A stretch of 64,000 bases of DNA, taken from assembly GCF_003865135.1 (NCBI RefSeq), contig NZ_BHZC01000001.1, positions 1,364,001 through 1,428,000 of the forward strand, in the 5' to 3' direction. The first letter of the stretch is position 1; each line of letters starts with the position of its first letter. This DNA comes from Streptomyces chrestomyceticus JCM 4735 (GTDB lineage: Bacteria > Actinomycetota > Actinomycetes > Streptomycetales > Streptomycetaceae). This document shows, piece by piece, positions 33,850 through 46,211 of the stretch. A program made the translations under genes and the position numbers. The notes under the pieces are model-generated. The model saw only the letters and a program-made list of their open reading frames with translations. It did not search any database and was not told where the DNA came from.

Positions 33850-34509
33850 TCACTTGCCCAGCTTCGCCGCCAGTTCGGCGCGCCGGGCGAACTTCTCCTC
33901 CTTGGCCGCCGCCATCTCCCGCAGCGCCGTCTTGCGCTCCCGGGCGGCGAGCCGGTCCAGGTAGAGATGGCCGCGCAGGTGATCCGTCTCGTGCTGGAGA
34001 CACCGGGCGAAGTAGCCCCGGCCCTCGATCACCAGGGGGTTGCCGTCCTTGTCGCGGCCCCGTACGACGGCGCGGTCCAGGCGGGGCACCACCCGGTAGG
34101 GGCCGGGCACGGACAGACACCCTTCGGACTCCTCGACCAGCCTGCGCTGCTCGGCCGGCACCTCGTCCAGGACCGGGTTGACGATGTGCCCGACATGCCG
34201 CACGCCCCAGTCATCCGTCATGTCCCAGACGAACACCTGCACGTCCACGTCGACCTGGTTGGCGGCGAGCCCCGCTCCCTCCGCCACCTGGTTGGTGGCG
34301 AACATGTCGTCGACCAGCCGGGAGAGTTCCGGCGTGCCGAACCGCGTGACCTCCCGGCACGGGCGGTGCAGGACCTCCTCCCCGACCACGGTGATACGGC
34401 GTACCGCCCCGCGCTCCACCTCCGGCGCGAGCCGCGGGTATGTGTCCACGGGCTCGCCCTGCACCCGGACCCGGCGGTCCTGCGGGGTGTCACCGAAACC
34501 GACAGCCAT
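33850..34509 (-). CDS. def: peptide deformylase
   Basis: 219 residues. It removes the formyl group from N-terminal fMet of new proteins. All three motifs are present: GAGLAANQV (motif 1), EGCLSVPG (motif 2, Cys ligand) and QHETDHLRG (motif 3, HExxH-type with catalytic Glu). The C-terminal Lys-rich helix is common in actinobacterial copies. Streptomyces carry several def genes, and this is not next to fmt, so it is probably an accessory copy. The ATG at 34509 has no strong ribosome site. It is divergent from an ArsR-type gene whose double operator (34591-34617) may also control it. Confidence 0.92.
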   Translation of the reverse strand: MAVGFGDTPQDRRVRVQGEPVDTYPRLAPEVERGAVRRITVVGEEVLHRPCREVTRFGTPELSRLVDDMFATNQVAEGAGLAANQVDVDVQVFVWDMTDDWGVRHVGHIVNPVLDEVPAEQRRLVEESEGCLSVPGPYRVVPRLDRAVVRGRDKDGNPLVIEGRGYFARCLQHETDHLRGHLYLDRLAARERKTALREMAAAKEEKFARRAELAAKLGK

Positions 34510-34579
34510 GGAGTATCAACGCCTTCCGCGCATGCCTGCCGTCGGCCGGGGCGGAATCCCCGGCCGACGGCAGGTCGGC

Positions 34580-34617
34580 TTGACCGAACGCTTTGCAAAG
34601 TAGCACTCTTTGCAAAG
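34580..34617 (+). promoter_or_regulatory. double palindromic operator with leaderless promoter of ArsR-type gene
   Basis: Two identical perfect 10-bp palindromes, CTTTGCAAAG at 34591-34600 and 34608-34617, centres 17 bp apart. TTGACC (34580-34585) is a -35 candidate and TAGCAC (34601-34606), between the palindromes, is a -10 candidate. The second palindrome ends on the first base of the GTG start codon. The layout suggests a leaderless transcript and tight autorepression. Confidence 0.65.
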
Positions 34618-35201
34618 TGACCGACGAAGAATCCCCAGCAGCGTCCACCGGCCCGCCGTCGCACCGCGCCGCGCGGTCGCTCCCGGACCACCCCGTACGC
34701 ATCGCCCTGCTGGACCTGCTCGCCGAGGCCGGCACCGTCACGTCCACGCAGGCCGCCGCCCGCCTCGGCCACAGCTCCGGCCTCTGCTCGTTCCACCTGC
34801 GCCAGCTCGCCCGGCACGGCCTCATCGAGGAGGTGCCGCACACCGGCGGGCGGGCCCGGCCGTGGCGGCTGCGCTGGGACGCCGCGGCCGTCCGCCCGGA
34901 CACGGAGAACGGCCCGGACGCGCCGTCCGGGCCGGCCGCACCATCAGGGCCGTACGCACCGGCGGAGGGCGACGTGTCCTACCGCACCGTGATCCACGTG
35001 ACCCCGGCGGAGCTGGCCGGACTCGCCGCCGCCATCCGCGCGCTGCTGACCCCCTACGCCGAACGTGAGCGGCAGCCCGGCACCCGCCCGGCGGGCACGA
35101 CGCCGGTCGCCGCGGTCACCCGGCTGACTCCGCTGCCGCCCGAGGACGTTCTGCCCGGGAACGCGACACGACATCGGGAGGTCGGCCCGCCGACGGACTG
35201 A
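34617..35201 (+). CDS. ArsR-like winged-helix transcriptional regulator
   Basis: 194 residues, GTG at 34617. A helix-turn-helix of the ArsR/HTH_20 type is visible at ~residues 22-75 (HPVRIALLDLLAEAGTVTST, QAAARLGHSSGLCSFHLRQL, ARHGLIEEVP). The C-terminal part (VIHVTPAELAGLAAAIRALL) resembles dimerisation or sensing regions of this group. No metal-binding Cys cluster is evident. The double palindrome overlapping its start indicates autoregulation, and the divergent deformylase gene could be co-regulated. It ends three bases from the stop of the convergent mycosin-like gene. Confidence 0.84.
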   Translation: MTDEESPAASTGPPSHRAARSLPDHPVRIALLDLLAEAGTVTSTQAAARLGHSSGLCSFHLRQLARHGLIEEVPHTGGRARPWRLRWDAAAVRPDTENGPDAPSGPAAPSGPYAPAEGDVSYRTVIHVTPAELAGLAAAIRALLTPYAERERQPGTRPAGTTPVAAVTRLTPLPPEDVLPGNATRHREVGPPTD

Positions 35202-35204
35202 GCC

Positions 35205-36587
<1,383 letters not shown>

Positions 36588-36719
36588 CCCGTGAAGTCCT
36601 TCCGCCCAGGACGCGGCCCGGCCCCGGGGGCCACGGCCGCGTCTCGCACACTGTCGGCCGATCACCCTACGTGGGGCCAAGGGCGACGCGTGCCACCGGG
36701 CAGACCCCCGGCGCCGGCG

Positions 36720-38102
36720 TCAGCGCGTCTGCAGCGCCTGTTTCATCAGGGTTCGCCCGAAGTCCCACATGAGGCCCCCGCCCTGGTGCGCGTCGTCCAT
36801 CACCTCCGTGAACGCCGTCACGAAACGGTCGACCTCCCGCTCCCCGATCGTCAGGGGCGGGATGAGCTTGATGACCTCCAGGTGGTCGCCGGAGACCTGG
36901 GTGAGGATGCGGTGGCGCTGGAGGAGGGGGACCACGACCATCTGGGCGAACAGGCCCTTGCGGGCTGCCTGGAGCATGGTCCAGTGGCCGCGCAGTTTCA
37001 GGGACTTGGGGCGGCCGAACTCGATGCCGATCATCAGGCCCCGGCCGCGCACGTCGTGCAGCAGCTCGTACCGGTCGACGAGGGCGGCCAGCCTCGTACG
37101 GAGCAGGTCGCCGGTGAGGCGGGCGTTGGCGACGGTCTGTTCGTCCTCCATGACCGTCAGGACCGCCAGGCCGGCGGCCATCGCCTGGGCGTTGGCGCCG
37201 AAGCTGGCGGAGTGGACGAGGACGCGGTCCATGGAGGAGTAGACCTTCTTGAAGATCCAGTCCTTGCCGAGGGTCGCGCCGACCGGGACGTAGCCGCCGG
37301 AGAGCGCCTTGGCCACGCACACCAGGTCCGGTTCCACGCCGTCCTCGTGCTGGTAGGCGAAGAAGTCGCCGGTGCGGCCCAGGCCGGTCTGCACCTCGTC
37401 GGCGATGAGCAGCGCCTTGTGGCGGTGCAGCAGTTCCTGGGCGGCCCGCAGGAAGCCGGGGGGTGTGGGGTGGACGCCCTTGCCCTGGACCGGTTCGACG
37501 ATGAAGGCCGCCACGTCGCCGCGCCGCAGCTCCCGTTCGAGCGCCTCCAGATCGCCCATCTCGATGCCGGTGTCCGGCAGCAGCGGTGCGAAGCCGTCGC
37601 GGAAGCCGTCCTCGCCGTTGACCGACAGGGAGCCGGCGGTCAGGCCGTGGAAGGCGTGGGCGCAGTACAGGACGCGGGGCTTTCCGGTGGCGTAGCGGGC
37701 GAACTTCAGGGCCGTCTCGACGGCTTCCGTGCCGCTGTTGCCGAAGAAGACGCGGTCCAGGTGGGGTGTGTGGGACAGCAGTTTCTCGGCGAGCAGGCCG
37801 GGCAGCGGCTGGCAGTCGAAGCGGGTGAGGTCGGCGAGCTGGGCGTCGAGGACGTCGTGCAGGGCCTGCCGGACGACCGGGTGGTGCCGGCCCAGGCCCA
37901 TCACGCCGAACCCGGCCAGCATGTCGAGGTAGTCCTGGCCGTCCGCGTCCCAGAAGTAGGCGCCCTCGGCCCGCTCGTAGACCTTGTCGAAGCCGATGGT
38001 GTGCAGCATCCGCGGCAGTTGGTGGTTGACGTACCTGGCGTGCAGGTCGTAGCGCTCGGCGCCGCGTTCGGCGAGCAGCTTGGTCAGGTCGAATCCGGTC
38101 AC
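36720..38102 (-). CDS. hpnO: hopanoid-linked class III aminotransferase (HpnO-like)
   Basis: 460 residues, GTG at 38102 with GGAG eight bases upstream. It is a PLP-dependent class III aminotransferase: FFGNSGTEAVETALKFAR, FHGLTAGSLS, LLIADEVQTGLGRTG (Asp contacting the PLP nitrogen) and VAKALSGGYVPVGA with the Schiff-base Lys. As last gene of the hopanoid operon it very likely converts a ribosylhopane-derived aldehyde to aminobacteriohopanetriol, the HpnO reaction. The final C-terminal segment (GGLMWDFGRTLMKQ) is typical of these copies. No strong terminator follows. Confidence 0.88.
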   Translation of the reverse strand: MTGFDLTKLLAERGAERYDLHARYVNHQLPRMLHTIGFDKVYERAEGAYFWDADGQDYLDMLAGFGVMGLGRHHPVVRQALHDVLDAQLADLTRFDCQPLPGLLAEKLLSHTPHLDRVFFGNSGTEAVETALKFARYATGKPRVLYCAHAFHGLTAGSLSVNGEDGFRDGFAPLLPDTGIEMGDLEALERELRRGDVAAFIVEPVQGKGVHPTPPGFLRAAQELLHRHKALLIADEVQTGLGRTGDFFAYQHEDGVEPDLVCVAKALSGGYVPVGATLGKDWIFKKVYSSMDRVLVHSASFGANAQAMAAGLAVLTVMEDEQTVANARLTGDLLRTRLAALVDRYELLHDVRGRGLMIGIEFGRPKSLKLRGHWTMLQAARKGLFAQMVVVPLLQRHRILTQVSGDHLEVIKLIPPLTIGEREVDRFVTAFTEVMDDAHQGGGLMWDFGRTLMKQALQTR

Positions 38103-38115
38103 GATCCGTTCTCCG

Positions 38116-39996
38116 TCACGCGTCGTTCTCCTTACGGGCCAGGGAGGCGCTGATCCGGCCGGCGATCTCGGCCGGGGTGAGCCCGATGTCGGCGAGCACC
38201 TCGCCGCGCTTGGCGTGCGCCAGGAACTGCTCGGGGATGCCGAAGGTCCGCAGCGGTACGTCCACGTCCGCGTCGCGCAGCGCCTGGCCGACCGCCGACC
38301 CCACTCCCCCGTTGCGGCTGTTGTCCTCCACGACGGCCACCGCGGCGTGTGTCGCGGCGAGCCGGACGAGCGCGGGGTCGACGGGCTTGACCCAGCGCGG
38401 GTCGACGACGGTGACGCCGATGCCGCGTTCCGCCAGCAGTTCCGCCGCCTCCAGGCAGACCGGGGCCAGCACACCCACCGAGACGAGCAGCACGTCCTCC
38501 CGTTCACCGCGGCTCAGCACGTCCACCCCGCCGATCCGCTCCAGCGCCGGCACCGGCGCGCCCACCGACTCCTTCGGGAAGCGCAGTACGGTCGGCGCGT
38601 CGTCCACGTCGACGGCTTCCCGCAGCTCGGCGCGGAGCTGGTCGGCGTCGCGCGGCGCGGCGATCCGCAGGCCCGGGACGACACCGAGGACGGACATGTC
38701 CCACATGCCGTTGTGGCTCGGCCCGTCGGTGCCGGTCACCCCGGCCCGGTCGAGGACGAAGGTGACGCCGCACTTGTGCAGCGCGACGTCCATCAGGACC
38801 TGGTCGAAGGCCCGGTTGAGGAAGGTCGCGTACACCGCGAAGACCGGGTGCAGGCCGCCGGTGGCCAGGCCCGCCGCCGAGGTCGCCGCGTGCTGTTCGG
38901 CGATGCCCACGTCCCACGTACGGTCGGGGAAGGCGGCCGCGAACTTGCCGAGGCCGACGGGCTGCAGCATCGCCGCGGTGATCGCGACGACGTCCGGGCG
39001 CTCCTCGCCTATCTTGACCATCTCGTCGCCGAAGACCGAGGTCCACGACGGCGGGCCGGGCGGTGCGACGGGGGCGCAGGTCAGCGGGTCCATCGCGCCG
39101 ACGGTGTGGAACCGGTCCGCCTCGTCCTCCAGCGCGGGCCGGTAGCCGCGGCCCTTCTCGGTGCGGCAGTGCACCAGGACGGGCCCGTGGAAGCGGGCGG
39201 CGCGGCGCAGCGCGGACTCGACGGCGGCGATGTCGTGGCCGTCGATCGGGCCGACGTACTTCAGCCCCAGGTCCTCGAACATGCCCTGCGGCGCGAAGGC
39301 GTCCTTGAAGCCCTTCTTGGCGCCGTGCAGCGATTCGTACAGCGGGCGGCCCACGACGGGGGCGCGCTGCACGATCTCCTTGCCCCAGGCCAGGAAGCGC
39401 TCGTAGCCGTCGGTGGTGCGCAGGGTGGCGAGGTGGTTGGCGAGGCCGCCGATGGTGGGCGCGTAGGAGCGCTCGTTGTCGTTGACGACGATGATGAGGG
39501 GGCGGTCCTTGGCGGCGGCGATGTTGTTGAGTGCCTCCCAGGCCATGCCGCCGGTCAGCGCGCCGTCGCCGATGACGGCCACGACGTGGTCGGCGCGGCC
39601 GCGCACCTGGTTGGCCTTGGCCAGGCCGTCGGCCCAGCCCAGGACGGTGGAGGCGTGCGAGTTCTCGATGACGTCGTGGTCGGACTCCTCGCGGGACGGG
39701 TAGCCGGACAGTCCGCCCTTGCCGCGCAGCTTGGAGAAGTCCTGGCGGCCGGTCAGGAGTTTGTGCACGTACGACTGGTGTCCGGTGTCCCACAGGATGC
39801 GGTCGGCGGGCGAGTCGAAGACCCGGTGCAGGGCGATGGTCAGTTCCACCACGCCCAGGTTGGGCCCGAGGTGGCCGCCGGTCCGCGCCACCGCGTGCAC
39901 GAGGAACTGCCTGATCTCCTCGGCGAGTGCGCCGAGGGCTTCCCCGGGAATCTCCTTGAGGTCGTGCGGGTCGCGGATCTGTTCCAGCATCGACAT
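38116..39996 (-). CDS. dxs: 1-deoxy-D-xylulose-5-phosphate synthase
   Basis: 626 residues, the normal length. It condenses pyruvate and glyceraldehyde-3-phosphate with thiamine diphosphate, the first MEP-pathway step. Motifs: [32 protein letters not shown], the ThDP motif [27 protein letters not shown], and [14 protein letters not shown] in the transketolase middle domain. Lying between ispG and hpnO it is probably a pathway-dedicated copy that raises isoprenoid supply for hopanoids, with another housekeeping copy elsewhere. The ATG at 39996 has GGAGGGGG upstream; an ATG two codons later also fits. Confidence 0.95.
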   Translation of the reverse strand: MSMLEQIRDPHDLKEIPGEALGALAEEIRQFLVHAVARTGGHLGPNLGVVELTIALHRVFDSPADRILWDTGHQSYVHKLLTGRQDFSKLRGKGGLSGYPSREESDHDVIENSHASTVLGWADGLAKANQVRGRADHVVAVIGDGALTGGMAWEALNNIAAAKDRPLIIVVNDNERSYAPTIGGLANHLATLRTTDGYERFLAWGKEIVQRAPVVGRPLYESLHGAKKGFKDAFAPQGMFEDLGLKYVGPIDGHDIAAVESALRRAARFHGPVLVHCRTEKGRGYRPALEDEADRFHTVGAMDPLTCAPVAPPGPPSWTSVFGDEMVKIGEERPDVVAITAAMLQPVGLGKFAAAFPDRTWDVGIAEQHAATSAAGLATGGLHPVFAVYATFLNRAFDQVLMDVALHKCGVTFVLDRAGVTGTDGPSHNGMWDMSVLGVVPGLRIAAPRDADQLRAELREAVDVDDAPTVLRFPKESVGAPVPALERIGGVDVLSRGEREDVLLVSVGVLAPVCLEAAELLAERGIGVTVVDPRWVKPVDPALVRLAATHAAVAVVEDNSRNGGVGSAVGQALRDADVDVPLRTFGIPEQFLAHAKRGEVLADIGLTPAEIAGRISASLARKENDA

Positions 39997-40031
39997 GCTC
40001 GGTCCCCCTCCATGGGTACAGCTCTGCGGGT

Positions 40032-41225
<1,194 letters not shown>

Positions 41226-41229
41226 CACG

Positions 41230-42252
41230 TCACCCGCGGTTTCCCGCGACGGTCTCACGGGCGGCGCGCAGGGACTCCTTGAGGGAGCCCATCGTCGCGA
41301 GGACGGCGGTGGGCTCGTAGCCGCAGTGCGCCATGCAGTTGGCGCAGCGCGGGTCCTTGCCCCGGCCGTACTTGTCCCAGTCGGTCTCCTCGATCAGCTC
41401 GCGGTACGTGGGGACGTACCCGTCGCTCATCAGGTAGCAGGGCCGCTGCCAGCCGAAGAGCGAGTAGTTGGGGATCGCCCAGGCCGTGCAGGGGAAGTCC
41501 GCCTTGCCCTCCAGGAAGTCCAGGAACAGCGGGCTGTGGTTGAGCCGCCAGCGGCGCCGGTTGCCGCCCGCGAACGCCTTCTTGAACAGTTCCCTGGTCT
41601 GCTCGACGCCGAGGAAGTGCTCCTGGTCGGGGGCCTTCTCGTAGGCGTAGGCGGGCGAGAGCATCATCTCGTCGACCTGGAGGTCGTCGTTGAGGAAGTC
41701 GAGCACCTCGATGATGGTCTGCGGGGTGTCGGTGTTGAAGAAGGTGGAGTTGGTGGTGACCCGGAAGCCGCGCCGCTTGGCTTCCTTGATCGCCTCCACC
41801 GCCTCGTCGAAGACGCCCTCCTTGGCCACCGACTCGTCGTGCCGCTCGCGCATCCCGTCGATGTGCACCGCGAAGGCGAAGTAGCGGGATGGGGTGAACT
41901 GGTCCATCTTCTTGCGCAGCAGCATGGCGTTGGTGCACAGGAAGACGTACTTCCGCTTGGCCACCAACTGCCGCACGATCTCGTCGATCTGCGGGTGCAT
42001 CAGGGGCTCGCCGCCCGCGATGGAGACCATCGGCGCGCCGGACTCCAGCACCGCGCCGACCGCCTGCGCGACCGGCATCCGCTGCTTGAGCACACCGGCC
42101 GGGTGCTGGATCTTTCCGCAGCCCTCGCACTTGAGGTTGCAGGCGAAGAGGGGTTCCAGCTCCACGATGAGCGGGAACTTCTCCCGCTTGCGGACTTTCT
42201 GTTCAAAGAGATACGTACCGACCCTGATGGACTGACGGAGCGGCATGGCCAT
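41230..42252 (-). CDS. hpnH: adenosyl-hopene transferase HpnH (radical SAM)
   Basis: 340 residues. AGGAGGTGAGCCAG places the ATG at 42252; a second ATG lies two codons on. The radical-SAM CX3CX2C motif is CNLKCEGC, and [17 protein letters not shown] is the GGE SAM-binding strand. The C-terminal [15 protein letters not shown] is the extra Cys region typical of HpnH. The enzyme adds 5'-deoxyadenosyl to hopene (diploptene) to give adenosylhopane, the first C35 hopanoid. It sits tightly between hpnG (five-base gap) and ispG. Confidence 0.94.
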   Translation of the reverse strand: MAMPLRQSIRVGTYLFEQKVRKREKFPLIVELEPLFACNLKCEGCGKIQHPAGVLKQRMPVAQAVGAVLESGAPMVSIAGGEPLMHPQIDEIVRQLVAKRKYVFLCTNAMLLRKKMDQFTPSRYFAFAVHIDGMRERHDESVAKEGVFDEAVEAIKEAKRRGFRVTTNSTFFNTDTPQTIIEVLDFLNDDLQVDEMMLSPAYAYEKAPDQEHFLGVEQTRELFKKAFAGGNRRRWRLNHSPLFLDFLEGKADFPCTAWAIPNYSLFGWQRPCYLMSDGYVPTYRELIEETDWDKYGRGKDPRCANCMAHCGYEPTAVLATMGSLKESLRAARETVAGNRG

Positions 42253-42257
42253 CTGGC

Positions 42258-42947
42258 TCACCTCCTGGGGAGCTGCAAAGAACGGTGCCATTCGAAGAAG
42301 ACAGGAAGGATGGAGCGCAGCACACGAAAGGCCGACATTCCACCGCGTAAAGTGCCGATTCGGACAAGTTCATGTTCTGGAGCGTCCACGATCACCCGGA
42401 CGGCCGCAACCGGACGACCGCCGTCCCGCGTCGCGGCCTCCAGCGTCGCGGCGGACTCCATGTCCACCGCGACGGCGCCCGCGGCCCGCAGCCCGGCCCG
42501 CTCCGCGCCGCGTACGACGTGGTCGGAGCCGCGCAGCAGGCCGGTGTGCACCGTCACGCCGCGCTCCTTCAGGGCCCGCAGCAGCGGACCGTTGTCGGAG
42601 CAGGCCACGTCCGGCGCGCCGGGCAAATGGCCGCGGGCCGACTCCGCGACCACCACGTCCCCCGGCAGCATCCCGGGGACCAGCCCGGCGCAGAAGCCGG
42701 TGGCGACGACCGGCGCCCGGGCCGCGACGGAGCCGTCGCGCAGCGCGTGGCTGACGGCGTCCGACGCCGCCCGCGGGCCCATGCCCGTACGGAGCACGAC
42801 GGCGGGCGCGCTCGTGCCACTGCGGTCGCCGCCGCGCAGCGCGAACCGCTCGATGCCGAGCGCACAGGCGACCAGCAGCGGCGGCGGCCCCTGCGGCCGG
42901 GCCCCCTGGCCGCCGCGGGCGGCGGCCGCGCTGCGCGACGTGCGCAT
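42258..42947 (-). CDS. hpnG: adenosylhopane nucleosidase/phosphorylase HpnG
   Basis: 229 residues. It is a purine nucleoside phosphorylase-fold protein: PPLLVACALGIERFALRGG, VVLRTGMGPRAASDA, VVATGFCAGLVPGMLPGDVV, AVAVDMESAATLEAA (the DMES base/ribose-binding segment) and AAVRVIVDAP. HpnG removes adenine from adenosylhopane to form ribosylhopane. The ATG at 42947 overlaps the shc stop by one base, so translation is coupled. The Ala/Gly-rich first ~25 residues look disordered. Confidence 0.9.
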   Translation of the reverse strand: MRTSRSAAAARGGQGARPQGPPPLLVACALGIERFALRGGDRSGTSAPAVVLRTGMGPRAASDAVSHALRDGSVAARAPVVATGFCAGLVPGMLPGDVVVAESARGHLPGAPDVACSDNGPLLRALKERGVTVHTGLLRGSDHVVRGAERAGLRAAGAVAVDMESAATLEAATRDGGRPVAAVRVIVDAPEHELVRIGTLRGGMSAFRVLRSILPVFFEWHRSLQLPRR

Positions 42948-44962
42948 CAGACCCCCTGGGACGCGCCGGCCGGTCCGCCGTTGACGTAACGGCCGAGGGC
43001 CGTCAGCGGGAAGACCTGCCGGTACAGGTGGTAGTTGATCGAGAAGTCCCAGGGGAAGCCCGTACCGGTGAAGTACGGCTCGTCCCAGGACCCGTCGGCG
43101 CGCTGCGTACGGGCCAGCCAGCGCACCCCGCGCGTGACCGCCGCGCTCTCCCGCTCGCCCGCCGCGAGCAGCGCCATCAGCGCCCACGCGGTCTGCGAGG
43201 CGGTCGACTCGCCGCGGCCCGCCCACGCCTTGTCCTGATAGGAGCGCTGGTCCTCGCCCCAGCCGCCGTCCTCGTTCTGGACGCGTTCCAGCCAGCGCAC
43301 GGCGCGGCGGACCGCGGGGTGCGAGGCGGGAATGCCGGCGGCGGCCAGCGCGGGGAGCACCGAGCCGGTGCCGTAGACGTAGTTGGTGCCCCAGCGGCCG
43401 AACCACGAGCCGTCCGGCTCCTGTTCGGCCAGCAGCCAGCGGATGCCGCGCCGGACCCGCGCGTCGTGCGTCATGCCGAGGTCGGCGGCCATCTCCACGA
43501 CGTGCGCGGTGACATCGGCCGACGGCGGGTCGATGACCTCGCCGAAGTCGCAGAACGGCAGCCGGTTGGGGAACGGGCTGGTGTTGTCGGCGTCGAAGGC
43601 GCCCCAGGCCCCGTTCCTGGACTGCATGCCCAGGGTCCAGCGCACGGCGCGCCGGACGGCGGAGTCGACCCGCTCCGGGCCCGGGTACTGGATGCGGCGC
43701 AGCGCGAGGACGACTTCGGCGGTGTCGTCGATGTCCGGGTAGTTGTCGTTCTCGAACTCGAACGCCCAGCCTCCGGACGGGAGTTGCGGCTTACGGACGC
43801 TCCAGTCACCCGGCCGGCGGATCTGCTCGGCGAGCATCCACTCGGCCGCCTTGACCAGTTGCGGGTGATCGGCGGGCAGGCCGGCGTCGGCGAGCGCGAT
43901 GGCGGCGAGGCAGGTGTCCCAGACCGGGGACTGGCACGCCTCGATCATGCGGACGGGCGCGCCGTCCGCGTCCTTGCGCCACACCGCGAACCGGTCCAGC
44001 GACTTCAGGCCCTCGCGCAGCACCGGGTGCTTCAGGTCGTACCCCAGCAGGTGCAGCGCGATGATCGAGTAGACGGCCGGCGGCTGGATACCGCCCCAGC
44101 AGCCGTCGTTCTCCTGGCGCTCGACGATCCAGCTCGCCGCGGCCTTCATCGCCGAGCGGCGCAACCCGCGGACGGCCACCTTGCGGTAGCCGTGCAGCGC
44201 CTTGTCCAGCCGCTGGAAGATCCCGTCCCAGCTCGTGACGGGGGCGAGCGGGCGCGGCGGGTTCGGGCGGGCCGGGTCGGCGTGCAGCTCGTCCAGGGCG
44301 AACGGCGCGGGCCGTACCGGGCGCACGGCGGAGACGATCGTCAGTGCCACGATCGTCTGCCGCGCCCAGCACGCGAAGTCGTAGATGTTGAGCGGGAACC
44401 ACTTCGGGAAGTAGATCAGCTCGGGCGGCAGTTCGGGCAGGTCCGACCACTTCCACCAGCCGAACAGCGCCAGCCAGATCCGGGTGAAGACGCGGGAGGC
44501 GGCGATGCCGCCGTGCTCGCGGATCCAGGTGGCGGCGCGGGCCATGTGGGCGGCGTCCGGCGCGTCGCCGGCCAGCCGCAGGGCGACGTACGCCTCGATG
44601 GTGGCGGACAGCTCGCCGGGCCCGTTGTAGAAGGTGGCCCAGGTGCCGTCCGCGCGCTGCTCGCCGCGGAGGTGGCGGGCGGCGGCCTCGGTGGTCTCCC
44701 GGTCGCCGATGCCCAGGAACTGCCGCAGCAGCAGGTCCTCGGCGTCCATGGTCACATTGGTTTCCAGGTCGCCCTTCCACCAGCCCGCGTCGTCCTGCAC
44801 GGACAGCAGGTAGTCGGTGGCGCGTGCCGCGGCGCGGCGGGCGGCGGCGGCCACGTCCGTGGCGGCGGCCGGGCCGTTCTCGGTGTTCTCGGCGGTGGCG
44901 TCGCCGGCCGAGGGGGCACGGGGCGGCAGCGCCCCGGTGCTTCCGTCGGTCGTCGCTGTCAT
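42947..44962 (-). CDS. shc: squalene-hopene cyclase
   Basis: 671 residues, a typical length. It folds squalene into hopene/hopanol at the membrane. The protonating DXDD motif is NDNYPDIDDTAEVVLA. Several QW repeats are visible (QENDGCWGGIQ, QSRNGAWGAFD, QEPDGSWFGRWG, QNEDGGWGEDQ, QRADGSWDEPYF), and the C-terminal FPWDFSINYHLYRQVFPLTA matches the membrane-entry region. A 127-base gap separates it from the polyprenyl synthase gene, long enough for an internal promoter, though none is clear. Confidence 0.96.
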   Translation of the reverse strand: MTATTDGSTGALPPRAPSAGDATAENTENGPAAATDVAAAARRAAARATDYLLSVQDDAGWWKGDLETNVTMDAEDLLLRQFLGIGDRETTEAAARHLRGEQRADGTWATFYNGPGELSATIEAYVALRLAGDAPDAAHMARAATWIREHGGIAASRVFTRIWLALFGWWKWSDLPELPPELIYFPKWFPLNIYDFACWARQTIVALTIVSAVRPVRPAPFALDELHADPARPNPPRPLAPVTSWDGIFQRLDKALHGYRKVAVRGLRRSAMKAAASWIVERQENDGCWGGIQPPAVYSIIALHLLGYDLKHPVLREGLKSLDRFAVWRKDADGAPVRMIEACQSPVWDTCLAAIALADAGLPADHPQLVKAAEWMLAEQIRRPGDWSVRKPQLPSGGWAFEFENDNYPDIDDTAEVVLALRRIQYPGPERVDSAVRRAVRWTLGMQSRNGAWGAFDADNTSPFPNRLPFCDFGEVIDPPSADVTAHVVEMAADLGMTHDARVRRGIRWLLAEQEPDGSWFGRWGTNYVYGTGSVLPALAAAGIPASHPAVRRAVRWLERVQNEDGGWGEDQRSYQDKAWAGRGESTASQTAWALMALLAAGERESAAVTRGVRWLARTQRADGSWDEPYFTGTGFPWDFSINYHLYRQVFPLTALGRYVNGGPAGASQGV

Positions 44963-45089
44963 GGTTTCCCCTTCTGCAGTGAACTCTGTGAAGCGTGCTC
45001 AGGGATTCCGTCAGCCGGTGCCCGGACCCCGCCTCGACAGCGGGGAAGGCGCCGGCCGGCGACTGCGATCTAGATCGGTTCGATAGTGA

Positions 45090-46211
45090 TCATCTCTCTC
45101 GTACGACGACGAAGTCCGCGAGCGCGACGAGCTGCGCGCGGACCGGTGCGGGCATGTCCACCTCGTCCAGTGCGGCGATGGCGGTGGCGTGCTGGCGGCG
45201 GGCCTCCTGGGAGGTCCACTCGCGGCCGCCGGCCTCCTCGATGAGGGCCGCGCGGGAGGCGAACTCCTCCTCGGTGAAGTCGGCGATCTCGTCCTCGCTC
45301 TTCTTCGCGTCCGCGGCGAGGATGCCGGCGAGCCGTTCGGCGGCCGGGTTGTCGGCCGCCAGGGCGGCGACGACCGGCAGCGACTTCTTGCGCTGCCGCA
45401 GGTCGCTCCACGTCTGCTTGCCGGTGGCGTCCGGGTCGCCCCAGATGCCGAGCAGGTCGTCGACGGCCTGGAAGGCGAGGCCGAGGTGGTAGCCGTACCG
45501 CTCCAGGATGTCGGCGGTACGGTCGTCGGCGCCGCCGAGGACGGCGCCGATGGAGACGGCGCAGGCGAGCAGCGCGCCCGTCTTGTTGCCCTCCATCTCC
45601 AGGCACTCCTCGACGGTGACCCGCTCGCGGTGCTCGTAGGAGATGTCCTGGGCCTGGCCGTCGATGAGCTTGCGGGTGGCGACCGTGAGGCGGCGGGTGG
45701 CGCGGCCGGCCTCGACCGTGCCCAGTTCCAGCAGTATTTCGTTGGCGAGGGCGAACAGCGCGTCGCCGACGAGGATCGCCTGCGCCGGGCCGTGCACCTT
45801 CCACACCGTGTCGCGGTGGCGGCGCTGCTCGTCGCCGTCCATCAGGTCGTCGTGCAGCAGCGAGAAGTTGTGGACCAGTTCGACGGCGACGGCGCCGGGC
45901 ACGCCGACCTCCGGCGGCTGTCCGGCGGCCTGCGCCGACAGCAGCGCGAGCGCGGGGCGGACGGCCTTGCCGCCGTCCCCGGACGCGGGCCGGCCGGCGG
46001 CGTCGATCCAGCCGAAGTGGTACGCGGCGACGGTGTCCATGGGAGGCGCGAGCCGGTCCACGGCGGCACGCAGCACGGGAGTGGCGAGCTGCCGCCCGCG
46101 CTCCAGCAGCGCGGTGACGCTCTCGGTGTCGATAGCTGGGGAAGCCGGATTCACGGTTTCTCCTCTGTTTCCGGTGCTCGTGCTCGTGCGAGCGCTCGTA
46201 CTCGTGGTCAT
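45090..46211 (-). CDS. polyprenyl (farnesyl-type) diphosphate synthase
   Basis: 373 residues from ATG 46211, whose ATGA overlaps the hpnE stop and which has AGGAGGCGGC before it. A second start, GTG 46154, also has a strong site (AGAGGAGAAACC) and gives 354 residues, skipping a Ser/Thr-rich leader not expected in the family. The prenyltransferase motifs are clear: GKAVRPALALLSA, FARM SLLHDDLMDGDEQRR, ISYEHRERVTVEECLEME, GNKTGALL, and SARM QAVDDLLGIWGD. It makes the allylic diphosphate (probably FPP) that HpnD and HpnC use. It corresponds to the prenyl synthase gene found in other Streptomyces hopanoid clusters. Confidence 0.92.
   Translation of the reverse strand: MTTSTSARTSTSTGNRGETVNPASPAIDTESVTALLERGRQLATPVLRAAVDRLAPPMDTVAAYHFGWIDAAGRPASGDGGKAVRPALALLSAQAAGQPPEVGVPGAVAVELVHNFSLLHDDLMDGDEQRRHRDTVWKVHGPAQAILVGDALFALANEILLELGTVEAGRATRRLTVATRKLIDGQAQDISYEHRERVTVEECLEMEGNKTGALLACAVSIGAVLGGADDRTADILERYGYHLGLAFQAVDDLLGIWGDPDATGKQTWSDLRQRKKSLPVVAALAADNPAAERLAGILAADAKKSEDEIADFTEEEFASRAALIEEAGGREWTSQEARRQHATAIAALDEVDMPAPVRAQLVALADFVVVRER

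Noticed and set aside
36588..36719. Terminator of the hopanoid operon
   Set aside because: The gap is G/C-rich with weak partial dyads only; no stem comparable to the other terminators was found.
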